Below the pieces are notes generated by a model. The model was not told the origin of the DNA, made no database searches, and was given only the letters and a program-made list of their open reading frames with translations. The position numbers and the translations under genes were made by a program. From Chrysoporthe austroafricana (lineage: Eukaryota; Ascomycota; Sordariomycetes; Diaporthales; Cryphonectriaceae): 64,000 nt of DNA. How positions within the stretch are numbered: the first letter of the stretch is position 1; every line of letters starts with the position of its first letter. Shown here piece by piece: positions 42,096-53,638 of the stretch. Location: assembly GCA_001051155.2 (NCBI GenBank), contig JYIP02000001.1, forward strand, positions 62,001 to 126,000. Direction: 5' to 3'.

Positions 42096-42989
42096 GTGCA
42101 AGCAATATGTAACTCTCCAAGAGGCATCTTCCCCTTACTACTTCCTTACTCTACAAGTATAGACAACTCATCAGCTCTCTATATCCGTGGTAATATACTA
42201 TCGTCCACTGTTCTATCCAAGCCGGGCCGTAAATCCGTGTCCTACGACTGCCAGAGTACGCCGCAGATCTGTCTCAACATCTGCTGGGCGGTCAACTGCC
42301 GGCAGCTATCCAAGGACCTGCATGGTGCGGGAAATGCCGACGCCGCCGCGTCGAAAAAGAGCGGCAGTGCTAAGCGGACAGCATGGGGTTATGGAATGAA
42401 CAGCTGGCATGGCTATAAGTGGGGTGTTGGGAATACCTCGCCCGACGAGTACCCCTATGCGAGCGCTCTGGAAGGCGGTCTCCAGTATTCCACTTGGCCT
42501 TCGGTCTCCCTGCGCTGTGTTCCTACTACGGAGCAGACGAGTAAGTAAACGAATTCACCTTAACCCCAAGTGCTATTGGAGTCTTGGGTACAATACCAGT
42601 TCCACCGATGCGCTGATATATATATATATATATATATATATAACTGTCTGCTGTAATATTTTACAAATGCTAACGTGTTATTAGGTCAATCCGGCAAAGT
42701 AAGCGGGCTGGGCACGGCAGCCACGACAGATGTCTGGACGACCGACCCCAGTACCTTTAGCAATCTGAACGCCATGTAAGTGCCTTTTTTTTTGTTTTTT
42801 TTTTTTTTTTTTGAAAGAGAGAGAAAGAGAGAGTGTCACGCTGACCACTGCCGTAAAACAACAAACAGTACCTCGCTCATCAACCCAAATACTAATCAAG
42901 CATACGACTGGTGTAGCGCACAGTCGACCTGCGTCAACGATGGGCACCAGTTCACCGCTACAGCTAAGGGTGTATTTGCCCTGGCTTAA
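42096..42989 (+). CDS. NucA/NucB-type deoxyribonuclease-like gene, 5' end not found
   Basis: Three segments can be joined in frame: to 42541, from 42686 to about 42775, and from about 42869 to a TAA at 42987-42989. The conserved parts are SYDCQSTPQICLNICWAVNC, followed by DEYPYASALEGG, which is the core of the NucA/NucB nuclease family (secreted DNases), and a Cys-containing C-terminus. The open stretch begins without an ATG, and no signal peptide is visible, although secreted fungal members have one. The first exon may therefore be lost or lie upstream beyond an intron I could not find. Intron 2 contains a poly-T run and intron 1 an AT repeat. Probably an incomplete gene or early pseudogene. 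Confidence 0.55.
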
Positions 42990-44273
42990 TCAAGTGCTCG
43001 ATCACTCACCGTGTGAGAGACAAATATGCGTGGTAAGACAGTCAATAGGAATTTGTAGTCTAAGACAAGCTAGCGTTGTGGTGACTGTTATTGTAGTCGA
43101 GTTTCTTTTATTAGTCATTTACAAGTTGGAAATCCAATGATGGAAATCCGGTTGCTATTTTTTTTAGGGGGGGGTTGGATTCGGGATTCGTGGCGTTGGG
43201 GTATACACTATTAAGCATGGAATGTTATTCAAAACTTGGATTCAATAGTAGACGCAGTAACGTTGGTTGATTGTGATGTACATGTGATCGACTAAAAAGA
43301 AAGAAGAAAAAATGGAGACGATTGCCCACTGTCAGAATCGAACTGACGATCTTAGATCCAGGACCAACGTACCCCGGATCCAACATTCGCAGCAAGAAAG
43401 CCTTCTTATATAAGGAAACAAACGAGCAGGATTATATAAGCAAGGGTTAGGGTCATGGTAGGACATTCGCCAGAATCGCTAAGCGACTGTATCGACCCTT
43501 ATATTATCGGTCGCTACAGTCGCCCGGCGACCAGGACGACCAGCACTGAAGAGCTGGATATATAAGACTGTAACATTTCCTACTGTCAGATAGATTTCAT
43601 AGTTGCTCTTCAGTCGTCAATCTAAGTATCAGTTTCCTTATAACTGGTATCCAATACGGATAATAAATATTACTTGCGTTTCCAACCATCTTATCAGCTA
43701 TATTTCCGTATATAGTAAATTATACTTATCTCGACCCTTGCCTAGTATAAACCTTTAACGTACCAGGTATTTGTGCTATTTGGGTGTTCATTATATTAAT
43801 ACTTAAATTAACGATTGAAACGCAATTATAGAATCTATTTGAAAGCAAAGAAAAATCTAATCTTATATGTCTAGCTTTTCAGTCCTAAATCACTATTACC
43901 CGATGCTATTTACCGAAAGCTAAATAAGCAAGCCTTAACCTTTAATTATATAATCCAGAATGTCTGGCATTCTTATATAAAGGGGCTTCCTTACTTCAGA
44001 TGTTGGATCCGGGTTGCGCTATTCCTAAGTCTACTAATCCGGCCTGTTCCTGTAACCTGAACCATTCATTGGTTCATAACAAATACCTGCTAAGCTGGAT
44101 ACGGCAAGTACACGGCGCGTTATCTGCCCAATATCTGATAAGAAGGTTTATAATAAAGTTTGTAATCTTGCCTTCCCGTTGCTCTTGTAAGCCGTCTTCG
44201 AGCAAACCTTACATGCGAGGGCAATATTGTTTCCACATTAACACATCGCGCTGTCACTTAAACGTCCTTGGCA
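42990..44273. other. AT-rich region with LTR/tRNA-like debris
   Basis: 1.28 kb without a coding gene. It holds the repeat at 43320-43660 and otherwise AT-rich sequence with many TTA/TAA words, as expected after RIP-type mutation. Confidence 0.5.
43320..43660. repeat. Probable LTR-retrotransposon remnant with a tRNA-like T-arm
   Basis: On the minus strand GTCAG-TTCGATT-CTGAC (about 43330-43346) forms a perfect 5-bp stem with a 7-base loop like a tRNA T-arm, but no matching acceptor stem is found, so it is not a functional tRNA. Downstream are an 8-base inverted repeat (GCGACTGT...ACAGTCGC, 43484-43519) and TGTAACATTTCC..., which begins a sequence sharing GCTCTTCAGTCGTCA with 31985-32000. Best read as a piece of an LTR element. 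Confidence 0.45.
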
Positions 44274-46891
44274 ATGGAGGCTGCTCAACGCCCAACGCCG
44301 ATGCGTCGAGGGAGATACGTATCGAAAGCATGCGACAATTGTAAACGCCAGAAATACAAGTGCGACGGCAACCAGGTTTGTCTTTCTCCCGCCACGGTAA
44401 TATCTTCCATCAACAAGAGATCTGACAATCAGCCGGATAGCCCTGTGCCCGCTGTATATCCTCGAAAAAACTTATCAGTAAGGTTTCTCCAATGCTATGC
44501 AACATGTGCTCCTTACTTACGCAGGTCCGCCAGCCTGCAGCTATGAAAGTGTCAACGCCCGCCGACGGCAAGCATATGTGTCCCAGGACAGCCCTTCAGC
44601 CCAGGCAACACTGATGCGTAAGCTCATTCCAGTCAGCTTGCTTATCTACTCAGCCTCTGATTTGGAATAGCGCATCCGCCCGTTAATCGAGGGTCTCTCG
44701 TAGACCAGACAAGTCTAGATGTCGCAGACTCTTTCGAAAGTCCCGCGGAAGAATCGGGTAGGGCATAATTGTAACCTAGAATGCTAAACTCAGTGCTAAA
44801 ACTTTGCCAAAAGACGCAAGCATGCTACGATATATCAGCCGACATCTCCACTCCGCCATACCCGGCCAATCATTTGCTTTCACGTCGGCTAGGTCTGATG
44901 AGAGCCCCGTAATGGATGACACCGGGCCAACAACAATCTTTCTTCCGGAAAGGGCAGTTGTTAATGAATACCTTCGCTGTCTTTTCGATTATTCTTTGGC
45001 CACCTATCGTTACCTGGACCGTGAGCACATAGAAAACCTACTGGAGTCCTTCTATGCCGGGAAAGAAAACCTCTTCGGGGACCCGGCTTCCATGGCATTA
45101 ATTTTGATGACAATGTCGCTAGGGTGAGTCTTCCTCTGGCTGCGGCGCCCTGCTGAGAGATTCGTCACGGAACGAACGGATTGCTTACACTTGACAGGTG
45201 TTTAAGATTGTCGTCTTACAAGTCCGTCGAAGTCGCCACCGTATACACGACTGCGTAAGTCTCGTTGCCTCGACAACTCTAACATCCTGACAAGTCCATA
45301 CAGGCAAAGATTATATCGTGCAGCCCTCTCAGAGCTCGCCAAGACCCAATCGATATTCCCACCTTCCATTTACACCGTTCAGGCTCATGTGACAAGTGTA
45401 AGAGGCCTCGTTATGCTCGCATTCCATTCCTAACTGAGGTTTCCCAGTGTCAAATCCAACTCTCTATAAATCAGGTGAATTCTGCCTGGATGACTTTGAC
45501 GACAGCCATCAGACTGGGACAAATGCTCAACATGCATCGGTCTGTTCCCGTGGTTGATGAACGAGAGGACTACTTGCGGAGAGTTCTATTTTGGGTTATG
45601 TATTCTCTCGACAGGTTCGGCCAATGTCTGCCTCTCTAGATGAACTCTCCCTGCTTACAACCAATTAGGTACTTATCTGCAGCTCTTAGCCGCCCGCTTT
45701 GTATCCACGAGGATGACATATCACAAGGGCTTCCTCGGAGCCTCTCATTTCTTAATCCGCGAGAATCCCAGTTGCTACCGGGTATAATAGCCTATATTAC
45801 GTAGGCTTGTCACACGTACTCTAGCTAGCCCTGAGCTGACTTGCGTGCTAGAATCATGAGAATAAACGGCCAGGCGATGAGAGAGCTTTATTCCACGAAG
45901 CCTATATGCCTCACGGATCGTCTTCGAATTACACAGCGACTTGGCCAGCAGTTGGAACAATGGTCCACGGAAACCCCGTCCCTATTTAATCCGGAAAGCG
46001 ATTTAACCAGTAATCCCGATCTAGCATTTTACTCGGTAGATCCGCTGATAAAAAGGTTTGTTTCATTCTTGTCCAGGCTGGCCTGCAAATGTACTGACTT
46101 TATTTGGAACTTTTTTGTGGTGGTTTCAGGCAGCAAGATACAGTATATTGCGCTTTTTATTACGCACAATTGATGACCTATAGAGGATTCCTGTGGGAGG
46201 AGGTTTTGCAAAAGCGGGTGGACAGCCCAAGGCCTACAACTCAAAGTCCGTTTCTGTACGTAAAAAGATGTGTCACCGCGGCTGTGAAAATAGCCCAATT
46301 CGCAGCAAGGGCCTCTGACGAGAGATCATACAACTCCACATTTTGGGTATGCACCGCCCCATCGGCGCGAGTGGCGAACACTGAAGAACGGCTAACTCTT
46401 TCAGATGACATCCTACTATACATTCTGTTCGCTGGCCATTCTGCTGGTTCACATGCTATTATTTCACGACGAGGAGGAACACCAGAGTATCGCACCGATC
46501 ATTGATGGCGCAATGAAGGCCCATCTCAGGTTCAAACATGCCGCCGAGAAGCAAACCAGTCTAGTCCTGCAGATAAGCGCAATTAAGCTGACTTTCCCTG
46601 GACAAAATTCGAGTTTGCGGTTTAACCACTACGAAACAGGAATCGCGTGCCGCAGTGGACAGCATCAGACCGATGCATTCTTCAACATCTACCAGATCAA
46701 TCGTTGAATTGGGGGGGGGGGTTCTGCAAGTGGGGGGTCACTGTCGCACCAGGGCCCATATCAGAGCGAAATTTCGGAAGCCTTGGAATCTCGATTTTGA
46801 CTCCAATCTATCGTTCCTCCAGAGCCTTGACAGCACTCTAGATATAGACGCGCTATTGGAAGTCGGATTTAATGGTAGATATCACGATTAA
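44274..46891 (+). CDS. Zn2Cys6 transcription factor 2 with fungal-specific TF domain
   Basis: A multi-exon gene. Exon 1 (44274-44375) holds the first three zinc ligands (KACDNCKRQKYKC); a 37-base micro-exon (44442-44478) supplies PCARC, the fourth and fifth; exon 3 (from 44525) supplies the sixth in PACSYE. Spacing is C-x2-C-x6-C-x5-C-x2-C-x11-C, the last gap being longer than usual. The middle region carries the fungal_trans domain: LDREHIENLLESFYAG, then WMTLTTAIRLGQMLNMHR and DEREDYLRRVLFWVMYSLDRYLSAALSRP. An intron near 45802-45850 joins PGIIAYIT to MRINGQAMRELY in frame. The 3' end, after a poly-G run near 46711, is uncertain. It faces the decaying transporter and amidase genes and may have controlled them. 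It has no candidate site of the left-hand cluster. Confidence 0.8.
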
Positions 46892-47077
46892 TTACTCGGT
46901 CTCATCTACACACTGGCCATGCCTAACGTGTAGGAAACAAATCTCGGCATATCTATATCCCCCAGTCTTTTACATATCCCTTCTCTATTCGGGCTCAAGC
47001 ACCACACAACAGTATCGAATGCAGTCTCTCTCCCGGACGTGAATTAGCAACAAGCAACTGATACCTTCCTTCATGTC

Positions 47078-48606
47078 TCACAAATACCAACGGAACTCTG
47101 GGGAGCTGGGGCCGTCGCGGAGATGATTGGATGGGACATCGCGAGCTCGAATTGCCTGTCCTCGTTTCGCATCCCCGCGCTTGTTGTCGTACATCATCCA
47201 AAATCCCAGCAAGAGGCTGCTTAAGACGCCGGCGCCGCTGAAGCATGCTGTGACGATCAGGGCTGTCGTATATTTCGGTGCATCGGTTGTGAGGAATACG
47301 TTCGAGGACACGATACCCATTAGATTCGCAAGCGGAATACCGACACTGGGCAGGGCAAGGCGACGGTTCTCGTCGGCAATGTTGTTGCTGTACCAGGAAT
47401 CTAAAATAACAGGGGGCGCCAACTCACCCCACGTCATCAAGAAAGTAGCGAAATAAGCCACACGGAGCTGAGAGGTGACGTCGATGGTAGCGTATATGAT
47501 GAATCCAATGCAGGTAGTGGCGAAGGAAGCTGCGAGGAAAGGGAATCTGAGTTTAGTCAAGTCGCTAGCAGTAGCCCACATGACGAGCACGACGGCTCCT
47601 GTAAATTGTGGTCCGATGGTGTACAAGTTGGTAATGACGGTCGAGTAGCCGATGATCTGGGGCAGAAAGAGAGCCACGGACTGAATGGGCAGGCCTAGGC
47701 AGATTTCGATGAGCAGAATGGTGTACGTCGTTGGCTCCCTGAATATCTGGAGACCGCGTCGAAAGCTGAGCTCTTCGTTGATCTTTGCGGAGCTGTCGAC
47801 GGCAATTCTGTGCAACGCCAATGTCTTTTCGTCTTCGCTCAGGAAGCGAGCTTGGGCAGTAGGAGCCATGTAACTATCGCCAGCGTACAGGTAATCAAAC
47901 CCTCGACCAAAAACAGGTATCGCCAAGTCTCGAGCGGTCCTCTCTTAATCTGGAACACTCCGAATGAAAGGAGACCGGACAATCCTCCTCCAAGGTTCAC
48001 CGACGTGTAGAAGATGGCAATGCGCCGGGCGATTTCCCCTCGGCGATAGAACCTGTTGCAGAAGCGAGTTAGATAGGCTTGGAACCAAATTTTTGTCCGC
48101 CTGAGACCTTTTTCGTCAAGAAAGAGATGGGATCAGAAGGGTTAGGGGAGGTGAAGTTCATACATCGTGAGATAGTAAACGACGATCGCGAATTTAGGCC
48201 CGTCAGATATGGCCATAATCTCACGAACAACGGTGATTGAGGGGAAATTCTTCACACCAAGGATGGCCAGAGTGCATATGCCACAAGCAAAAGTAATCAG
48301 CGGGAGCATGTGGTGAGGCCCGACTCGTTTCGCGATCATGGACAGCGGGGGTGCCAGAAGCACGTAAGGGATGTAGTACAGACTTAGCATAAGATTATAC
48401 TGGTTGTTTACCATGCCCAACGACTCCTCGAGTCCAGCAGTTTTGGCATTCCCTACATTGCCCTTGTCGAAGGTACTGAACATGGTCAGTATGACGAGGG
48501 CCGACAGAATCGTCAAGTCTAGCTTCCAGACAAGACGGCGCTCTGCCTTCGGGTCGATATGGTTCAGAGCAGATACAGCCTCGGTGTAGCCGCTCTCGAG
48601 AGCCAT
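47078..48606 (-). pseudogene. MFS transporter of the Dal5/allantoate permease family, frameshifted
   Basis: Exons about 48606-48164 and 48052-47078, with an intron at 48053-48163. The open frame upstream continues to about 48768, so the true start could be further 5'. The N-terminal half has WKLDLTIL, a hallmark of anion:cation symporters, and several membrane segments; the second half has six more. Between them the family motif WRYLF(L)VEG...WLLLP is in one frame and the next part, ARFLSEDEK, is in another. The switch lies between about 47845 and 47862 and needs a one-base change; no intron fits, because any would delete a membrane helix. The gene is thus either inactive or carries a sequencing error. 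Substrate unknown; relatives import allantoate, nicotinate-like or peptide compounds. Confidence 0.75.
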
Positions 48607-49196
48607 ACTCTCGCTATCGAGCGGTTCCTTCGCCGTGGAGCTGGCCTTCGAGTCTATTGCTACTGCTTCTGACGCCACGTAGGAGCTGCGCACCGGGATA
48701 AACGTTAAAGGACGAGGTACGGCTATTATAGATGAGACCCTACGAGGCAGCTGCGTCGTGGGTGGCAAGGCTGGACGATGATTTGCTTTGCCTGCAACCT
48801 CACGCCACGGAGCGCAACGGGGCTGGCTCGAGGGTTATAGGAATTAGCTGACAAAATTACCAATTAGTGCTCTAGCCGTACCTATCAGGAGAAGGCGACA
48901 AAATGGATTAGATCCAATTGTCCTTTTCCAGCGCCCTACTTGACTCATTCACCTGATAACTAATTTTCCGATTTTTCGGAATCGCGCCAAATTTCCGACC
49001 TGATTACGACAAATTCCAGAGTGGAGCAATCGATATTGAATTCCGGATGGGTGCCCGATAGGCTTCCCTTCAGAGTAGCTCACAGCAATATGGCAGCCGG
49101 CAATATGTGGACGCATTTTTTATATTGAACCAAAATTCATCGCTGGTAAGCGTCTGTGTTCCGGTAAGTGAGTCTAGATTTACCCTCCGGGCAGCT
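48607..49196. other. Divergent spacer between transporter and amidase
   Basis: 590 bases, partly still open as an N-terminal extension of the transporter (to 48768). AT-rich near 48940-49020. No motif recognised. Confidence 0.45.
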
Positions 49197-51302
49197 ATGG
49201 GTGACTCTGCAGTTGTTTTGATGGACCAACCCTCACAATGGCAGGACATTGCGGCTGCTATGCAGCTCGAGTTGTTGGAATCCATTCCGGACAAATGGCG
49301 CCTCCAGGAGATCGATAACTCGGTCACAGATGTAGCTATTATCCCTAGATCATGTGGTCTTTTGACACCCCAACAGCTCGCTATCACGGAGTTGACTGCG
49401 TCCGAGCTTCTTGCCAAGCTGCATTCCAAGACCCTCTCCGCCGTCGAGGTCACCGAGGCATTCTGCGGCCGCGCGGCTATTGCCCATCAATTAGTGAGTG
49501 GCCTGCAATACCACCCTCGTCTGGCACCACGATGTCCTTCTCTCTACTGACACTCTCCAGACAAAATGCCTAGTCGACTTTTTCTTCTCGGAAGCTTTAG
49601 AGATGGCAAAGCAGCTCGATCGCGTCTTAGAAGAAACTGGTAACCCGGTTGGACCGCTTCACGGACTCCCCGTGGCGATCAAGGTAGGATTCATGTAACG
49701 TAGAACATGAATCATTGTTAATGTGGGCATTTGGTAGGACATGTACAACATTGCCGGGCGCAAAACAAGCAAGAGCTTCATCTCTTGGGCCAATGATCCA
49801 CCCCAAATTGCGGACTCGTCGCTCGTCGCCCTCCTGCGCGAAGCTGGAGGTAAGTAGAATCGATGGCCCCCCTATTTTATCCTTTTCGTTGCTTACCCCT
49901 AATAGCAATCTTCTATGTCAAGACGCATATGCCGCAGACGGGCTTCGCGCTCGAAACAGTGAGCAACATGTGGGGGAATACTCTGAACCCTTACAATACG
50001 AATTTGACCTCCGGCGGCTCTTCAGGCGGAGATGCAGCTTTGTTGGCGATGCGTGGGGGTGTTATATCCCCTTCTTCTGATATCGGTGGCAGTATTAGAG
50101 TTCCTGCAGCGTTCAACGGACTCTACTCGATCAGACCAAGCTCCGAAAGGATCCCACGTGCAGGGCTCCGGGGAGCTGGGCCCGGCCAGATATCGATCCG
50201 AGTGTCATGTGGCCCGATCACTCACAGCATGGAAGATATCAAGATGTTCACCGAAATTATCAACGCCCATCCCAAGAGAAGATTCGAGCCAGGTTGCATC
50301 CCAATCCCCTGGCGGCAGTTATCCCCACCCTCTAGTAAACTAAGCTTCGGACTTATGAGGATAGACGGAGTAGTGGAACCTCACCCACCGATCAAGAGGG
50401 CGATTATGGAGACCGCGCAGAAGCTACGAGATGCCGGTTATGAAGGTAAGCCGCTAGCGACCCATTTCACGGATACGTGGTCTGACAGCTGCTTAGTTTT
50501 TGAATTTGATCCTCCGTTTGACTTGTGGGAAGCCGCCCTATGCACCGTAGTAACCCCCGACCCCCTCAGCCCGCAAAAATATATAGATGGAAAAATACTG
50601 ACCCTCGTGACAAAAGTGGAAACTCTACTTCCAGACCGGGGCCGCGGAGTTGAAGGCCGTCGTAGCTGCATCCGGTGAACCTTTAATACCGTCATTGCAA
50701 GAACACTTGAGAATCTTCGACATCAAGGAATTAAGAGTCTCAGAGGTCTACAAGGTAATTCGACATATATTGGCGACTCCTTCTCCGCGGCAAGAAATTT
50801 GCTGACAACGTGGCCTGTCTAGTTGAACACCCAGCAGGCAGGATACAAGTCCAAGTTCGCCGAGGCTTGGACTCGAACTGAAGAGACCAGCAGCATAGGG
50901 CATGTCATGGACGGGCTGATATGCTCCTTCCCCCATAACTTCCCTGTTTGGTGAGGCTACAGTAGCCTGTTTAATCTTCTGGATTATCCTTCGACAACCC
51001 TCCCGTTGAAAGATTTTAAAGTCAACCCGGAGAAGGACGCCAAGGACTATAACTATTGTCCCAGAAACAATTCTTTCGACGTCAGGAATTGGGAAATATG
51101 TGCGTTCATGTCGTTCTGCTCTGTTCGAGTCGAAACTATTGGTACTAACACCATCTTTTGCGCAGACGATTTTGATACGTACAGGAATCAGTCCGTAGCT
51201 TTACAATTCGTCGGCCATCAATATAATGACGAGGAGATTATATCGGTCAGTCAGGTGGTAGATCAAGTTTGCAACGGTGCTATTTCAACGCCAAATTTGT
51301 GA
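49197..51302 (+). pseudogene. Amidase-signature family enzyme with an in-frame stop
   Basis: Exons are separated by introns near 49494-49560, 49684-49738, 49852-49907, 50443-50498, about 50549-50620, 50755-50821 and 51100-51166. The amidase Ser-cisSer-Lys triad is present: Lys in LPVAIKD, Ser in SSDIGGSIR, and Ser in TSGGSSGG. It resembles fungal acetamidase/general amidases, which release ammonia from amides. At 50952-50954 a TGA interrupts the conserved stretch ...FPVW*GYSSLFNLLDYP, and coding similarity continues after it to the usual ending QFVGHQYNDEE. No intron removes the stop. The original codon could have been CGA or TGG. The protein would end before the last 100 or so residues, so it is probably inactive. 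Confidence 0.8.
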
Positions 51303-51799
51303 AAAAAAAAATAAAAATAAAAAAAGAGAGTTTTATATACCTAGATATTCGGTGGATTCTACCCAGACTAGTAGCATTTGACAATTTTAAAGATTTTACT
51401 GCAGCTTACCCGTTCTAGAAATAATGCAACCAACATGAACTGAAGGGTATTAAGCCGTCTGATCGAAGAGATCTCAGGTAATATGAGCTGGCCAGCCACT
51501 ACCCGAGTATTCACCTCCCTGTATCAAAGGCCCCCATAATCAGAATTGCTTCCTTTTTTCCCTTACTCTTCCTTATTTCCTCACCCCCATGCCTCTCCGC
51601 CAATTAAAAGTCGAATATATAGTTATAAGCCCGATCTTAATTCAAGCGACACACAACTGGATAGATTCTAGCATTTTGCGACATGTTCGATGTTGCATAG
51701 CCGAGGCTAGCCAAATGTGTATATAGTTCTAATAGTGTCATTTCATACAGACTATTTATCGCCGGGCTCCTTTCGCAGGAGCATCTGGCAGCCATAGAT
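51303..51799. other. Spacer after the amidase
   Basis: 497 AT-rich bases with an A-rich run at 51302-51325. No gene seen. Confidence 0.45.
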
Positions 51800-52400
51800 T
51801 TACTTTCTTGAGGTGAACTTCTGTGCACCTGGGGCATCTTTGCAGGCAATGACCGTGCCACTGAATGCCCTCTCACGGCCCATGATAATCCAGCAATCGT
51901 CTGGCGATCCCAGTTCCTCTCCACGTTTAGAATGTCGCCATGCTTCTCCGCCACTTCCTGATAGACCAAGGCCGAGTCGTAAGCACCCTTCAGCAGTCCA
52001 TCAGCTATAGTAAGAAGTCCATTACTGGTGCAAAGAATGTGCTTTTCCCAACGACTAAGATCTGTGTAGCTGCTGGTGGAGGGATGCAGAACAGCGATGC
52101 TTTTCGGCGATCCTTCCTGGTAGCGACGCAGAGCGGGTGGCTCGGCGTGATGAAAGAATCGACAATGAAAACCTCTCTGTAGTATTTACCAATGACTGCA
52201 TCCGCCTCGGGATGAACGACGTTAATCATCATATAGTCAATCTCTCCGGCGCGGACTTTCTCCAACGCATCAGCGAAGGACTTTGTCCAAAAAAGTTTCG
52301 CGTCGATCACTCCATGGAAGTCGAGATACCGTTGGAGGACGAGTTCGTGGTTGGTGCTGAACCCCGGGCTTTCTCGCCCCAGAGTAACGAAACTTGGCAT
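51800..52400 (-). pseudogene. Prephenate-dehydratase/BacA-like protein, frame-broken
   Basis: From an ATG at 52400, the frame reads a ligand-binding-fold segment: KSFADALEKVRAGEIDYMMI, then PSHPLCVATRKD. Near 52005-52015 similarity moves to a second frame (IADGLLKGAYDSALVYQEVA) and near 51900 to a third (SPDDCWIIMGRE, ending at TAA 51800-51802). The order and spacing match the bacilysin BacA/prephenate dehydratase-like family, as I remember it. No introns of reasonable length explain the switches, so at least one and probably two indels are present. I cannot tell the substrate; the alternative is another periplasmic-binding-like fold. Confidence 0.5.
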
Positions 52401-52829
52401 TTTGGCTACGATGATCTATTCGCGGTGTGTGTTGAGCCTTAGAAGGTCGTTGTTCGATCCCAAGCAGACTGTATGCGGCCGGAGGAAAACTATAACAATA
52501 CGACTCGTGCCAGGGGGCGTACGTGTGATACGCTCCTTTATTTGATGCGATTGCGGTCGAACTACACAAACAGAAAAGGCCCTAGAAGGCATGATTGCCG
52601 GCGGCACGAAAGCAGTCGGAATTAGATAGCGCAAATCGTGGAGCACAATTCCGACCAGATAGTGGCTTGCCCACCCAATTGCAACACGGCTCCGAGTCTT
52701 TACAAATACCACAGTTCCTGACTGGGTGAATCACCCAGAATGGTTCTTGAAAGACCCCAATCCTTATCTTAGGCATTGCGGGATGGACCCCCCACGGAAT
52801 GAGTTGCCGTCAGGTTCCTGGGACACCGG
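52401..52829. other. Unassigned spacer
   Basis: Short minus-strand ORFs (for example 52776-52582, which begins MPKIRIGVFQEPFWV) show no family I know. Could be the 5' part of a broken gene. Confidence 0.4.
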
Positions 52830-53351
52830 AACAAGAATGATCCGGAAGCGATCCGTACTGAGCTATGCCGTGTAGCGGGATGGTCACTGTCTGCCGTTCT
52901 ATCTTTGGAGACATAGGTCCTTCTGGGAAACTGGCTTATTAGCTCGGCGGAAATGAGCGGTGTCACTGTGATCATGGAGCATTGCTGCGGCATCACGCAA
53001 AACACACCTCCTGAGGTTATCAAGAATCTTCTCGGAATCTTCAAGAAGGATGTCGAAAGGAGGCTAGTCCTGAAACTGTGCGGACTGAACAGAATGGCTA
53101 GAAATAACCAACCTATGGCGATGGAGAAGATTCTGCCTCCTTTTGTAGAGTCATTGGCTCGCTCTATGCCGGATGCTGTCGTCTGGGGTAGTGACTGGCC
53201 ACACGTTGATTTCGCATCTAGCTCATCCGCCGATGCTGTCACCTCTCACATAGCGGTCGATTTGGTCTCGGAGCTCAATCACTATGTGAACGAGGAGTCC
53301 GACGAAATAGCGCCACAAAGAGAAAATAGTCAAATTATTTCATTTCATTGA
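52830..53351 (+). pseudogene. Amidohydrolase-2 (LigI/PDC-hydrolase-like) fragment with a stop
   Basis: The 3' half of a TIM-barrel metal-dependent hydrolase. Conserved pieces are GVTVIMEHCCG, VLKLCGLNRMAR and VVWGSDWPHVD, the C-terminal hallmark of the amidohydrolase_2 family. The reading frame extends upstream of the ATG at 52953 through RTELCRVAGW to about 52830, but is cut by TAG at 52914-52916 where relatives tend to have Trp. The N-terminal metal-binding HxH part is missing. It is a truncated relic; members hydrolyse lactones or decarboxylate aromatic acids. Confidence 0.7.
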
Positions 53352-53638
53352 GAAGCCCTAAGTCAAGTGTTCATGCCGGATGGAGACAATGATATAGGGT
53401 CTTGGAGAGCATTTCATGTTTGTGTTATTCGACTTCAGACCCGCTACCTGCTATTTGCTCTACCTCAGAGTTGGGTTGAGGCATCGTGCGAATTCAAACT
53501 ATACATGAATATAGTTGGCGACTATCTCAAAAAAAAAAAAAAAAAAAATACACGAGGGGAGGGGCTTCGAAAGATCTGGGTGTGACTACATAAGAATCCC
53601 GAGCACTGGACTTTTCACATGAGTCCGAGTCGCTCCCT

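Noticed and set aside
43325..43395. Possible tRNA gene on the minus strand
   Set aside because: A T-arm is present but there is no pairing acceptor stem or proper D-arm at the right distance.
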